Shown here: positions 27,241 to 36,653 of the stretch, one piece after another
How positions within the stretch are numbered: position 1 is the stretch's first letter
How the letters are laid out: each line of letters starts with the position of its first letter
Origin: Lachnoclostridium sp. Marseille-P6806
Lineage (GTDB): Bacteria > Bacillota > Clostridia > Lachnospirales > Lachnospiraceae
Direction: 5' to 3'
DNA: 64,000 nucleotides
NCBI RefSeq assembly: GCF_900625025.1
Contig: NZ_LR130576.1
Span: 243,319 to 307,318, forward strand
Translations under genes and position numbers: made by a program
The notes under the pieces: generated by a model
Told to the model about the DNA's origin: nothing
Seen by the model: the letters and a program-made list of their open reading frames with translations, nothing else
Database searches by the model: none

Positions 27241-27887
27241 ACGCTTCCACCCGTCTCCCGGCGCTGCGCAAGAAGCCACGCCATAACATGCACCGCCTGC
27301 GGGAAATCTCCCTCCCGGATCAGCGTCTCAAGCTCCTGCGCGGAATGGAGCTCCATCTGCAGAAACTCCGTCTCGTCCAGCGAGCGCTCGCTGCTCCTCC
27401 GGCAGTTCCGCGCCCGGAACACATGCGCATAATTGTCCGCGATCGTCGCGTCTGACGGAATCGTGAGGAGATGCTCCCATTCCCCGGAGGTATATCCCGT
27501 CTCCTCCCGCAGCTCTCTCTTTGCCGCCGCGAGCGCGTCCTCCGCACCGGCTGACGCGCCGTATTCCGTTCCGCTCCCCGTCTCGATCCCGCCGGCGGGA
27601 AACTCGGTCGTCACCCGCCCGATGCCCTGACGAAACTGACGGACGCACAGAAAACGGCCCGCCTCATCCGAGGCGACAATCACCACGTAGCTCCGGCGGC
27701 TGTAATTATAAAAGGGCTCACAGACCGTTCCGTCCGGCAGACGATAGGCCACCCTCCGGAAATCGATCCACGCGTCCTTTACCAGATGCTCGGTGCGGAC
27801 GGCCTCCCATGCAAGCTCCCGGACTCCGGGCTTCTGATTTCGGCCGTTCCGCGCCTCATTCTCCTCTTCCATACTGAATGCTTTCAT
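27237..27887 (-). CDS. Nudix hydrolase, ADP-ribose pyrophosphatase-like
   Basis: A 216-residue protein. The Nudix box is AAKRELREETGYTSGEWEHL, preceded by FPAGGIETG. An insertion rich in Gly/Ala (GSGTEYGASAGAEDAL) separates the first glycines from the REL..EETG core, making the box longer than usual. The N-terminal strand pattern VCEPFYNYSRRSYVVIVASDE fits the ADP-ribose pyrophosphatase group. The start at 27,887 is chosen because GGAG, supplied by a dispersed leader repeat, lies five bases upstream; a longer frame would read through that repeat. It is coupled to the HAD gene. Confidence 0.87.
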   Translation of the reverse strand: MKAFSMEEENEARNGRNQKPGVRELAWEAVRTEHLVKDAWIDFRRVAYRLPDGTVCEPFYNYSRRSYVVIVASDEAGRFLCVRQFRQGIGRVTTEFPAGGIETGSGTEYGASAGAEDALAAAKRELREETGYTSGEWEHLLTIPSDATIADNYAHVFRARNCRRSSERSLDETEFLQMELHSAQELETLIREGDFPQAVHVMAWLLAQRRETGGSV

Positions 27888-27888
27888 T

Positions 27889-27962
27889 AAATACTCCATG
27901 CCGAAGCGCCCCCTGTAAAGCACGCGCCGCAAAATCCGCGCAGCCGCTCCGCAGGGGATGCG
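27889..27962 (-). repeat. Dispersed leader repeat, copy 4 (upstream of the Nudix gene)
   Basis: The minus strand reads GCGTGCTTTACAGGGGGCGC then TTCGGCATGGAGTA just before the Nudix start. It shares the TTCGGCATGGAG tail and the position with copies 1-3 but has a diverged hairpin. A GC-rich stretch upstream (GCGGCTGCGCGGATTTTGCG) also resembles sequence upstream of hbd copy 2. Confidence 0.55.
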
Positions 27963-27975
27963 AAAACAGCATCAC

Positions 27976-29115
27976 TTACTTTCCGAACTGCGCCGCGACA
28001 TCCTTAAGAAGAGCGCGGATCGGAAGCTGCTGCGGGCAGACTCTCTCGCAGCCGCCGCACTGAATGCAGTCGCCGGCCGCGCCGTGTCCCGCCGTCAGTA
28101 CATTATTATAATAGAAATTCGTGTTCCAGTCATGGAATACATTTTTGGAATTCATGCAGGCAAAGATATCCGGAATCAGAATATCTTTCGGGCAGTGATT
28201 TTCTTCCACGCAGTAGTGGCAGGCCGTGCAGGGAATCATGTCAAGCCCCTTGAATACGCCGGTCACACGCCGCACCGCCGCGAGCTCACGCTCATTCAAC
28301 GGCCGGAAGTCTTTCATATAGGAGATGTTGTCCTCCATCTGCTCCGGCGTGCTCATGCCCGAGAGAACGACGCGTATGCCCCCGAAGCCCGCGGCAAAGC
28401 GGATCGCGTAGCTGGCGTTCGACATCTTCGTCCCCTCGGAACGGTTCAGCTCGTCAAAGATCTTCTGTCCCTCCTCGGGAAGCTTCACGAGACTTCCGCC
28501 CTTGACCGGCTCCATGACGAGCACCGGCTTCCCGTGCTTTCTCGCCACGTCGTAGACCTTGCGGCTCTCCACCGATTCGTCATCATAGTCGAGATAGTTG
28601 AACTGAATCTGTACGAACTCGACCTGCGGATATTCGGTGAGAATCTGATCAAGAACCGCCGCCTTGTCGTGGAACGAGAGGCCGACATGGCGGACCTTTC
28701 CCTCCGCTTTCAGGTCAAATGCCGTCTCATACGCCCGGCAGCGCTTGAATTTTACAAACTCCTTTGCATTCTGTGCGTGCATCAAATAAAAATCAAAGTA
28801 ATCGACGCCGCACCATTTGAGCTGGTTCTCAAAAAACGGGCGGATCTCCTCTTCCTTATCGAAATAGACCCCCGTCAGCTTATTGGTGAGCAGATACCGC
28901 TCCCTCGGATAGCGGCTCGTCAGTCCCTCGCGGAGCGCCACCTCCGACTCCCCGTTCAGATAGCCGTGCGCCGTATCGAAATAGTTGAAGCCCTCCTCGA
29001 GAAAGCGGTCCACCATCTCGCAAAACTGCTTCATCTCGACCTTTTCCCCGTTCATCGGCAGACGCATGCAGCCAAACCCAAGCTTTTTCTTAATCTCCGG
29101 AAATACCTCGCACAT
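27976..29115 (-). CDS. Aldo/keto reductase with C-terminal 4Fe-4S domain
   Basis: A 379-residue oxidoreductase. The aldo/keto reductase barrel carries the catalytic tetrad: Asp and Tyr in YFDTAHGYLNGESE, Lys in LLTNKLTG, and His in YLMHAQN. The end adds two cysteine clusters, CTACHYC then NHCPKD, and CIQCGGCERVCPQQLPIR, which can bind iron-sulfur centres. This domain order is common in anaerobic Clostridia, and the physiological substrate is generally unknown. AAGGGG lies before the ATG. It stands alone. Confidence 0.9.
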   Translation of the reverse strand: MCEVFPEIKKKLGFGCMRLPMNGEKVEMKQFCEMVDRFLEEGFNYFDTAHGYLNGESEVALREGLTSRYPRERYLLTNKLTGVYFDKEEEIRPFFENQLKWCGVDYFDFYLMHAQNAKEFVKFKRCRAYETAFDLKAEGKVRHVGLSFHDKAAVLDQILTEYPQVEFVQIQFNYLDYDDESVESRKVYDVARKHGKPVLVMEPVKGGSLVKLPEEGQKIFDELNRSEGTKMSNASYAIRFAAGFGGIRVVLSGMSTPEQMEDNISYMKDFRPLNERELAAVRRVTGVFKGLDMIPCTACHYCVEENHCPKDILIPDIFACMNSKNVFHDWNTNFYYNNVLTAGHGAAGDCIQCGGCERVCPQQLPIRALLKDVAAQFGK

Positions 29116-29201
29116 AGTATACCCCTTTCTGCACTATCGGCACCGCGAAGCGGCCATAAGCGGCCGCCCGCAATCAGCCTGCAGTCTTATTATATCACAG
29201 C

Positions 29202-29232
29202 AAAGCGGCGCGCCGCGAAAGCGACACGCCGC
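29202..29232 (-). terminator. Hairpin after the HPr-like gene, probable terminator
   Basis: On the minus strand GCGGCGTGTCGC-TTTC-GCGGCGCGCCGC forms a 12-base stem (two G-U pairs, which exist only in this orientation), followed by TTTGCTG. The T run is short, so termination may be partial. Confidence 0.5.
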
Positions 29233-29320
29233 AGATATTGCCCTGTTTCTGTTGTCTTCTGGTGATCTTCTCTCCCGGAATTCCAAGCGCAGCGCCCGGT
29301 TCGGCGCTCTCGCCCGATGC

Positions 29321-29560
29321 TCAGGCTACCGCTGCATTGCTCTTCAGAAATTTTTCAAATTCTTCATTATAGCCGTTATAGGATACCTTGAGAGGGGATC
29401 TCATATCCAGTCCCAGAACGCCGAGAAGAGATTTTGCATCGACGATATAAGACTGCCTGCTGCTGTTCGCCACATCAATATCAAAATCGCAGTTTGCTGC
29501 CGTGCGGACGAACTCCTCTGCCGTTTCAAAATTCAACCGGATCATTTTGTGATTGGTCAT
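29321..29560 (-). CDS. HPr-like protein lacking the phosphorylated histidine
   Basis: A 79-residue protein with the HPr fold pattern. IRLNFETAEEFVRTAANCDF corresponds to the first helix, and VDAKSLLGVLGLDMRSPLKV matches the conserved region around the regulatory serine (KSIMGVMSLG in HPr). The usual active-site GLHARPA segment is absent, so it cannot act as the general PTS phosphocarrier. Such HPr-like proteins occur in Lachnospiraceae; a regulatory role through the serine helix is only a guess. GGAGG lies upstream of the ATG. It has its own promoter and a hairpin after it. Confidence 0.7.
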   Translation of the reverse strand: MTNHKMIRLNFETAEEFVRTAANCDFDIDVANSSRQSYIVDAKSLLGVLGLDMRSPLKVSYNGYNEEFEKFLKSNAAVA

Positions 29561-29625
29561 GCTGCTCCGCCTCCTTTCGCGGAAACTAGGATACAGAAAT
29601 TCGTTTCTCTCCCCTGATGGCGTTT

Positions 29626-29653
29626 ATTATAGTATGTTCTCCGTTTTTGTAAA
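29626..29653 (-). promoter_or_regulatory. Promoter of the HPr-like gene
   Basis: The minus strand has TTTACA (29,653-29,648), a 16-base spacer and a perfect TATAAT (29,631-29,626). The leader before 29,560 is about 60 bases. Confidence 0.6.
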
Positions 29654-29699
29654 GTACAAATTCCGGTACAAAACAGGGCCGGTTTCCGTCAGTTTTCAC

Positions 29700-29728
29700 T
29701 TGCTTTTATGCAAAGAAAGGGACAAAAT
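29700..29728 (+). promoter_or_regulatory. Possible asnA promoter
   Basis: TTGCTT (29,700-29,705), a 17-base spacer and CAAAAT (29,723-29,728). The -10 is weak. It precedes a leader with a hairpin, then asnA. Confidence 0.35.
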
Positions 29729-29745
29729 AGCTTATGTTGTTTCCT

Positions 29746-29768
29746 GGGAGCCGCGCTGCGAGGCTCCC
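29746..29768 (+). other. Hairpin in the asnA leader
   Basis: GGGAGCC and GGCTCCC pair around a nine-base loop, 40 bases before the asnA start. There is no T run and no T-box sequence (AGGGTGGNACCGCG), so a simple structured leader is the most that can be said. Confidence 0.45.
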
Positions 29769-29807
29769 GCATGACACCCACTAAGCAGCCGCAGCACGAG
29801 GTTATTT

Positions 29808-30818
29808 ATGGAAACTCTCATCATTCCCAGAGGCTATACATCCGCTCTGGATCAGCATGAAACCCAGGTCGCCATCAAAACGGTCAAGGACTGCTTTCAG
29901 GATCTCCTCTCCGAGCGCCTGAATCTCCTGCGCGTCTCGGCCCCTTTGTTCGTCGCTCCCGAGACCGGGCTCAACGACAATCTGAACGGCGTCGAGCGCC
30001 CCGTGTCCTTTGATATCCGCGATCAGGAAAATCAGACCGCCGAGGTCGTGCAGTCGCTGGCCAAGTGGAAGCGCTATGCGCTGAAGCGCTACGGCTTTCA
30101 CCGCGGTGAGGGGCTCTACACCGATATGAGCGCCATCCGGCGGGACGAGATCACCGACAACATCCACTCGATCTATGTCGACCAGTGGGACTGGGAAAAG
30201 ATCATCGACCGCGACGAGCGCACCCTTGATACGCTGAAAAGCACAGTCCGGGATATCTACGCCGTGCTGCGCAAGACCGAAAAATACATGTCTATCTGCT
30301 ATGACTACATCGAGGAGCTTCTTCCAAAGGATATCTTCTTTGTGACAGCAGAGGAGCTCGCGGAGATGTTCCCTGACAACACGCCCAAGGAGCGGGAATA
30401 CTACATCACAAAAGCCAAGGGCGCAGTCTGCATCATGAAGATCGGCGACGATCTCGCGGACGGGAAGCCCCACGACGGCCGCGCGCCCGACTATGACGAC
30501 TGGTCGCTGAACGCCGACATTCTTGTCTACTATCCGGTGCTGGATATCGCGCTCGAGCTCTCCTCCATGGGGATCCGCGTCGACGAGGCCTCCCTCGCCT
30601 ACCAGCTGAAAAAGGCCGGCTGCGAGGAGCGCGCAGAGCTCCCGTTCCAGAAAGCCATTCTGAGCGGCGAGCTCCCGTACAGCATCGGGGGCGGCATCGG
30701 CCAGTCCCGCATCTGCATGTTCTTCCTCCGCAAGGCGCATATCGGAGAGGTACAGTGCTCTCTCTGGCCAAAGGATGTCGCCGAGAGAGCCGAGGAGCAC
30801 GGCATTGATCTCCTGTAA
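29808..30818 (+). CDS. asnA: Aspartate--ammonia ligase
   Basis: It makes asparagine from aspartate, ammonia and ATP. The 336-residue protein has the AsnA layout and the class II aminoacyl-tRNA-synthetase-like fold: APLFVAPETGLNDNLNGVER, SLAKWKRYALKRYGF, GLYTDMSAIRRDE, the SIYVDQWDWEK motif, and GGGIGQSRICMFFLRKAHIGEVQ near the end. The length is normal. GAGG lies before the ATG. It converges on the propeller protein gene, whose stop is 17 bases away. Confidence 0.95.
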   Translation: METLIIPRGYTSALDQHETQVAIKTVKDCFQDLLSERLNLLRVSAPLFVAPETGLNDNLNGVERPVSFDIRDQENQTAEVVQSLAKWKRYALKRYGFHRGEGLYTDMSAIRRDEITDNIHSIYVDQWDWEKIIDRDERTLDTLKSTVRDIYAVLRKTEKYMSICYDYIEELLPKDIFFVTAEELAEMFPDNTPKEREYYITKAKGAVCIMKIGDDLADGKPHDGRAPDYDDWSLNADILVYYPVLDIALELSSMGIRVDEASLAYQLKKAGCEERAELPFQKAILSGELPYSIGGGIGQSRICMFFLRKAHIGEVQCSLWPKDVAERAEEHGIDLL

Positions 30819-30835
30819 ATTTTTTACCCTTTCGT

Positions 30836-32263
30836 CTACCGATAGGGCTCCCAGATCGCTCGCAGATTCACCACCGGCATCCTTGTCCGGTACAGCGACG
30901 ACCGGGAGCCCTCGTTTGTCGTGATGTAGGCGTAGTCCCCGATCACCGTGATATCCTCGGCCTCATGGGGAATGTCGAGGGACCAGACACCCACGTATTC
31001 CCCCTCATGCGTGAAGACATTGATCCTCTGCTTGCTCTTCCACTCATAGGCCTTGAAGCCCGCGCTGACCGCGTAAATGAATGAATCGTCCGCTGCGATG
31101 CCCTGCGAACTGAAATTATCGGCGTAATACGCGTCCACCGGCGTGATGGAAAGCGTTTGCATGTCTTCATTGAGCACGCAGAACGAATTCCGGCTGTCCT
31201 TGTTGCGCCCGATGACATAAAAATACGGCTCGCTGTACGCGATCGCCCAGATATTCGTGAGCAGGGGAAAGTTCCATTCCTTCACCAGCTTCAGGTTTTC
31301 ATCGACCTCCATGACGCCGCCCGGATATCCGTCCAGCGTCCCGCCCTCCGCAATGTAAATGTGTCCGTTGGACGGCCGGCAGGCTATCCCGTTTCCGTGG
31401 TCAAACGCCAGATTTCTGGCCTGCTTCACCACCTCTCCCGTTTCCAGATCATATTCCGTGAGAACCGTCTCGTAGTGCTCCAGATTTCCCTGATAGTAAT
31501 CGGCGTCATTGAGCACGGCGGCCGTCACGAGATACTTTTTCCCGTCCCGCTCAAATACCACCGAGCCCTGCGTGCTCCGGAAGCGCTGCTTCTCGCCCTC
31601 GGGCTTTCCCGCGTCGACCGTCATCACCCGGTAGGAATAGGTGTTGCCCGAGTGGAGATTCAGCACGGTGTCCCCGTCCCGGTAGCGGCGTCCCGCATTA
31701 TCCATCCAGAAAGAAAAGCGCGAATTGGCCCGGCCGAAATGCAGCGCGTCGAGCCGGGTCTTCCGGTCGTAAATCGCATACATATCCGGCATTTCTCCCG
31801 ATGCCCTGCCGTTCCTGTCATAATGAATGATATAGAGCTGCGGCTCCCACAGCGCGTAGAGCTTCATCCCCCGGGAGACATCCGCCTCCGCCTGATCCAC
31901 ATACTCACAGACCGCTGCGGACGGATCCTCGGCCCATCCGCGAAATACGTAGCCGTACCTTGTATACTGACAGGGAGGGAGCGGAACGGGCCCGTCTCCG
32001 GCCTCAATCGGCTCCATGGTTCCCCGCCCGCCGTTCGCATCAAATACGATGCCGCCTGCGGTCATTTCCGGAGCTTCTCCCGCTTCTTCCGCCGCCTGCT
32101 CCGCCTCTGCCGCGCCGTAAAGCGCCCGCCCGACGCTCTGTCCCGCAAGCAGCCGTCCTCCAGTCAGCAAAACGCAGAGCATGCCCGCCGCCGCGAACAG
32201 CCCTGCCCTTCCGCCTCTGTGTCTCCTCAAAAAGATATTCCTCCGATCATGTAACCCCGCCAT
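30836..32263 (-). CDS. Secreted protein with InlB-type repeat and beta-propeller-like domain
   Basis: A 475-residue exported or membrane-anchored protein. After a basic N-terminus comes a hydrophobic span (GLFAAAGMLCVLLTGGRLLAG). Residues 70-140 form a Listeria-Bacteroides (InlB B) repeat: IVFDANGGRGTMEPIE, YVFRGWAEDPSA, KLYALWEP. A second partial repeat follows (YDRNGRASGEMPDMYAIYDR). The rest repeats blade-like strands (YLVTAAVLNDADYYQGN, GHIYIAEGGTLDGYPGGVME, YFYVIGRNKDSRN, YAYITTNEGSRSSLY), suggesting a six-bladed propeller. The ligand is unknown. The start at 32,263 uses a GGGAG site inside the GH95 fragment, and the stop of that fragment overlaps this ATG. Confidence 0.7.
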   Translation of the reverse strand: MAGLHDRRNIFLRRHRGGRAGLFAAAGMLCVLLTGGRLLAGQSVGRALYGAAEAEQAAEEAGEAPEMTAGGIVFDANGGRGTMEPIEAGDGPVPLPPCQYTRYGYVFRGWAEDPSAAVCEYVDQAEADVSRGMKLYALWEPQLYIIHYDRNGRASGEMPDMYAIYDRKTRLDALHFGRANSRFSFWMDNAGRRYRDGDTVLNLHSGNTYSYRVMTVDAGKPEGEKQRFRSTQGSVVFERDGKKYLVTAAVLNDADYYQGNLEHYETVLTEYDLETGEVVKQARNLAFDHGNGIACRPSNGHIYIAEGGTLDGYPGGVMEVDENLKLVKEWNFPLLTNIWAIAYSEPYFYVIGRNKDSRNSFCVLNEDMQTLSITPVDAYYADNFSSQGIAADDSFIYAVSAGFKAYEWKSKQRINVFTHEGEYVGVWSLDIPHEAEDITVIGDYAYITTNEGSRSSLYRTRMPVVNLRAIWEPYR

Positions 32264-32501
32264 CAAAGTGCTCCCGCCAGAGCATTTCCAATCAGCACAT
32301 TGGTCCCCTGCCTCAGCGCCGCTTTCTTTTCGCTATTGTCCTTGTGAAGCCCGCTCCCCGACCAGAGCGTATCGAGGTTCAGCGCAAGCCGATCCTTTTT
32401 CGCGCCACCGAACACCATGCCCCCATGAAACCGTTCCCTATGGGAAAGGCCTCAATCCATGCGCCCGGCTCCCGATCTGTGCTAAGACTCCTCTGCTTCA
32501 T
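32263..32501 (-). pseudogene. N-terminal fragment of a GH95-type fucosidase
   Basis: A good ribosome site (AAAGGAGGATTTCGG) precedes ATG at 32,501. Translation gives WIEAFPIGNGFMG, then after a one-base deletion near 32,424 GMVFGGAKKDRLALNLDTLW and SGSGLHKDNSEKKAALRQ. These are the first 60 or so residues of GH95 alpha-L-fucosidase-like enzymes. The remaining 700 residues are missing; the frame ends at a TGA overlapping the start of the propeller gene. It may now act only as a leader for that gene. Confidence 0.65.
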
Positions 32502-32659
32502 CCGAAATCCTCCTTTATATACAAGAGCATTGTACCATTCTCCCCGCTTCCCTACCGCATGAAAAGGATAATTCAGCAGAAAACGCGGAAAATCGGAAAA
32601 AAGCAGAAAAGAAAGCAATTCAAATCAAGAAGTAGGGCAGCTCTATGACCGCGCAGTAA

Positions 32660-32707
32660 AATACAAGAAGCCGCCGCCTCAGAGATGTGACTCTCTGAAG
32701 CAGCGGC
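32660..32707 (-). terminator. Intrinsic terminator after gdhA
   Basis: On the minus strand GCCGCTGCTTCAGAG (32,707-32,693) pairs over 15 positions with CTCTGAGGCGGCGGC (32,684-32,670). TTCTTGTATTTT follows. A further hairpin (ATGCGGCAG.. / CTGCCGCAT) lies between it and gdhA. Confidence 0.8.
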
Positions 32708-32791
32708 CCCTTTTCTGATGCGGCAGCTTCGGCTCTCACGCCTGCCGCATGATGTCTGTCTGCGATATCAATATCAGGAGCGCGCCGTTTT

Positions 32792-34129
<1,338 letters not shown>

Positions 34130-34401
34130 CTACCTCCTTTGATTTCGGCTGAGATTGTATACCGGTATGCTATATCGACACATTTCTCCGCCTCTTCGCT
34201 TTCACACAGTAACGCGACACATGGGCACTTTCATCTACGGAAAAAATAATATCACCATGAAATGCCGTATACAAGCCATTTCTATGATGATTTCAAAATT
34301 TTTGAAAGCAGATGAAGTGTTCGGGTGTCTTGAGATACTTGTATACACGTATTCTTTTAAGCGGAAATGCTGATCTTGTACCGGCCATGAAATGCCGGCT
34401 T

Positions 34402-35249
34402 TCATCTCCTCACTTTCCACAATCCATACGATACTGCATACGTAACGCCGAGAATCAATGCGGCCGCAGACAGCGCCCCGCAGAGCCCCGCCATTCCCCG
34501 ATACCACGTCAGATACAGAACGATCGGATAATGGATCAGGAATACATACATGGACAGTTCCCCGAGCCGAACGATGCTTTTCCTCTGAAAAAGCCACAGC
34601 TCCCATGCGAAAGCCCCTGTCCTCTGCAGCCAGCAGTGCGAGAACCATACCGAAAACAACGTAGAAAACCCGCCAGTACGGAGAAACATAACTGAGTTCA
34701 TCAAAAAATGTTCGCATCTCAATCCGGTGAAAGAGCCATCCGGAGCCAGATGCTGCGACAGGCAGAGCAAACAGCGCCGCCATGATTCTTCTTTTCGTCG
34801 AAAGCATTCTTTTCAAGAGGCGAAGCAGAAACGGACTGAACATATAAATGACGAACAGAGACGAAAGAAACCACGCGACGGAATTAAAAGAAGTAGAAAA
34901 TTCAGACACGGCCGTCACGAACTGCAGCATCGACACCGCACTGACTGCCCATAGCAGCATATGAACCGCCGCGCCGGCAAGCGTTTCACCATGCTCAAGC
35001 GTGTAGCGTACTGTACTCCCCCCCCCCAATTTTGCGTGCCATTTCTACACGTCTGCCATCCCGCAGATAGCTCCGCATCATCCCAAAGCCGGAGAGAATA
35101 AAGAAATAATCCACTCCCGGCACCGCATTGTTAAGATACTGCATATAGATTTCACCACCGCGAATCCCACTGAAAAAGTTAAAGTGGCTTATGACAATAA
35201 CGAGGATTGCAGCAAAGCGCCCGGTCAGTCCATCAATCTTCTCTTTCAT
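34402..35249 (-). pseudogene. Broken acyltransferase 3 gene, near-copy of the phage cargo gene
   Basis: Translation matches the intact protein at 51,073-52,155 almost residue for residue in three pieces: KEKIDGLTGRFAAILVIVIS to SYLRDGRRVE, LEHGETLAGAAVHMLLWAVS to DRGFRMGAVA, and LFQRKSIVRLGELSMYVFLI to SYGLWKVRR. About 30 codons are deleted at the first junction, where a run of ten G follows; about 65 codons are deleted at the second with a change of frame. Membrane spans needed for function are lost. It lies just outside the putative attachment site of the prophage. Similarity to the phage copy continues a few bases past the stop codon. Confidence 0.85.
35018..35027 (-). repeat. Homopolymer of ten G (coding strand) in the broken acyltransferase gene
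   Basis: Ten C on the plus strand read as ten G in the gene. With ten the frame closes after IGGGEYSTLHA; with nine or twelve it continues into STVRYTLEHGETLAG. It looks like a slipped-strand switch, but the second deletion downstream still breaks the gene. Confidence 0.7.
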
Positions 35250-35349
35250 TCGGTCATAGGATGCCGCTCCATATACACCAGCAGAGAATCAGAAAACAAA
35301 AAGGCAGCCGCTCAGGAGAATTCCGAAAGACCGCCATTATATAAGCGAC

Positions 35350-35372
35350 TGCGGATAGTGGGACTCGAACCC
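35350..35372 (-). other. tRNA 3'-end-like sequence, candidate attachment site
   Basis: The minus strand reads GGGTTCGAGTCCCACTATCCGCA. It has a T-loop (TTCGAGT), a closing GGG/CCC and a seven-base acceptor half plus discriminator, with no rest of a tRNA. It lies between the last phage gene (endolysin) and non-phage sequence. Partial tRNA ends are typical of prophage attachment sites. The matching full tRNA would be outside the window. Confidence 0.45.
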
Positions 35373-35456
35373 GTCTATGCTCCATAAATCCAGCGATTCT
35401 ATGCGCTTTTTTCAGATTCGTGTTGCATTTCGTGTCGCAAGACTGTGAAATGATTT

Positions 35457-36077
35457 CTATTTGAGGTATTCGCTCGCCACCCACCCCTCAAAATGAGAGA
35501 ATCCGTTCTCCGTGCGGTTCACATTCACGGAAGCTCCGGGCGGAAGAGAACCGATTACCGCATTGTTCGCTCCCGGCCCGCTCCGAACATTCAGCACCGT
35601 CTTCACATTCACGGTCTTTCTTCCCAATGGAGACGCCGCCGGTTCTGCGGTAGGCAGCCCGCCCCCGAGGAAAAGCTCCTGCTCTGCCTTTCTGCGCCGC
35701 ACAAGCCCGGCAAGCACCTTTCCGCCGGCCTTGTTATAGAGGAGCATTTTCGACGCGATTGTCGCCGCGTCCCGCCCGTTGCAAAGCGCTTTAAGGCTCC
35801 CTGCCCCGCAGTTGTATGCAAAACTCACGAGGGCGTCATTCTGCCCCTGTGTCCATGTTCTCTCCAGTGCACCTACGGCGGCCTCAAACCGTGCAATATC
35901 CTGCCGGAGATACGCATCCGCCTGCGCCTGCGTTATGACCATTCCGGCAGACACATCCGGCCCGTAATGCCCGTAGCCGATGGTGTAATATTTTTCCGCC
36001 GGCACCGCCTTATAAGCACGCAGGCGGCACCCCTCAAAGCGCTTGATGAGCGCAAGACCTGCATCACTTATGTTCAT
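35457..36077 (-). CDS. Phage endolysin: GH24 lysozyme with SH3b domain
   Basis: It cleaves the peptidoglycan glycan chain at the end of the lytic cycle. Residues 1-140 are a GH24 lysozyme with the catalytic Glu15 in IKRFEGCRLRAY and the YYTIGYGHYG motif; FAYNCGAGSLKAL and VLAGLVRRRKAEQELF complete the fold. A Pro/Ala linker leads to a C-terminal SH3b domain (VLNVRSGPGANNAVIGSLPP) for wall binding. The 206-residue length is typical. The start MNISDAG follows GAGGG and overlaps the holin gene end. It is the last gene of the phage late run. Confidence 0.93.
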   Translation of the reverse strand: MNISDAGLALIKRFEGCRLRAYKAVPAEKYYTIGYGHYGPDVSAGMVITQAQADAYLRQDIARFEAAVGALERTWTQGQNDALVSFAYNCGAGSLKALCNGRDAATIASKMLLYNKAGGKVLAGLVRRRKAEQELFLGGGLPTAEPAASPLGRKTVNVKTVLNVRSGPGANNAVIGSLPPGASVNVNRTENGFSHFEGWVASEYLK

Positions 36078-36393
36078 CGGCACGACCCTCTTCCATCTTC
36101 ATCTGCTTTACCGCCGCCTCGATCAGTGTATCGATCTGTTCCATCGTAATAGTAATTCTATGCTCGGCGCACCACTTGGATACCAGCTGAATAACGGCGT
36201 CTTTTCTCTTTTCCCCGCTGTCGCTCCACATCGTCTGCTGAATCGCATACACCGCCATCCGGACATAAGCCCCTGCCTGCGTCAGATTCTCCGCGCCGAT
36301 CCGGGACTTCATCCACGGGATCAGATACCGCACGATCACCAGCCCGCAGACCATCATGACCAGCTTCAACGCCTCAAAAAGAATTTCATTCAT
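36064..36393 (-). CDS. Phage holin, LLH type
   Basis: A 109-residue protein with one N-terminal membrane span (ALKLVMMVCGLVIVRYLIPW) and a charged helical remainder (MAVYAIQQTMWSDSGEKRKD, TITMEQIDTLIEAAVKQ), as in the LLH/holin 6 family. It would form the membrane lesion that lets the endolysin out. It overlaps the endolysin gene and the upstream two-span protein gene by a few bases each, forming a lysis cassette. Confidence 0.8.
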   Translation of the reverse strand: MNEILFEALKLVMMVCGLVIVRYLIPWMKSRIGAENLTQAGAYVRMAVYAIQQTMWSDSGEKRKDAVIQLVSKWCAEHRITITMEQIDTLIEAAVKQMKMEEGRADEHK

Positions 36394-36653
36394 CCCTTTA
36401 CCTCCTCATCCAAATCAATTATGTCAATACCGTCCTCCGGGCTTACCGTCGGTTCTCTCTCCCGTTTCAACTTGAATATCTTGATAAGACAGCACGCAAG
36501 AATCTCCCCGCCGAAACTCCCGAACACGCAAGTCGTCAGCGTGGCCGTCTCTGCTCCGCCGGTCTGGCAGAAGATCACCAGTGCCGCGACGGTGTATGCC
36601 AGAAGCACCGTAAGGCAGAAGATCACATAGATATCCATCGCATGACGCTTCAT
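36390..36653 (-). CDS. Small phage membrane protein, holin-like
   Basis: An 87-residue protein with two predicted spans, IYVIFCLTVLLAYTVAALVI and TATLTTCVFGSFGGEILACCLI, then a basic patch and an acidic tail (GIDIIDLDEEVKG). It overlaps both neighbours by four bases (ATGA-type coupling). Two-span small proteins beside a holin often act as second holin or antiholin; this is inferred from position. Confidence 0.65.
   Translation of the reverse strand: MKRHAMDIYVIFCLTVLLAYTVAALVIFCQTGGAETATLTTCVFGSFGGEILACCLIKIFKLKREREPTVSPEDGIDIIDLDEEVKG

Noticed and set aside
29735..29807. T-box or riboswitch before asnA
   Set aside because: Only a simple hairpin is present; the T-box consensus and other known riboswitch cores are absent.
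35018..35027. Working phase-variable acyltransferase
   Set aside because: Correcting the G tract does not repair the gene because a second deletion with frameshift follows.
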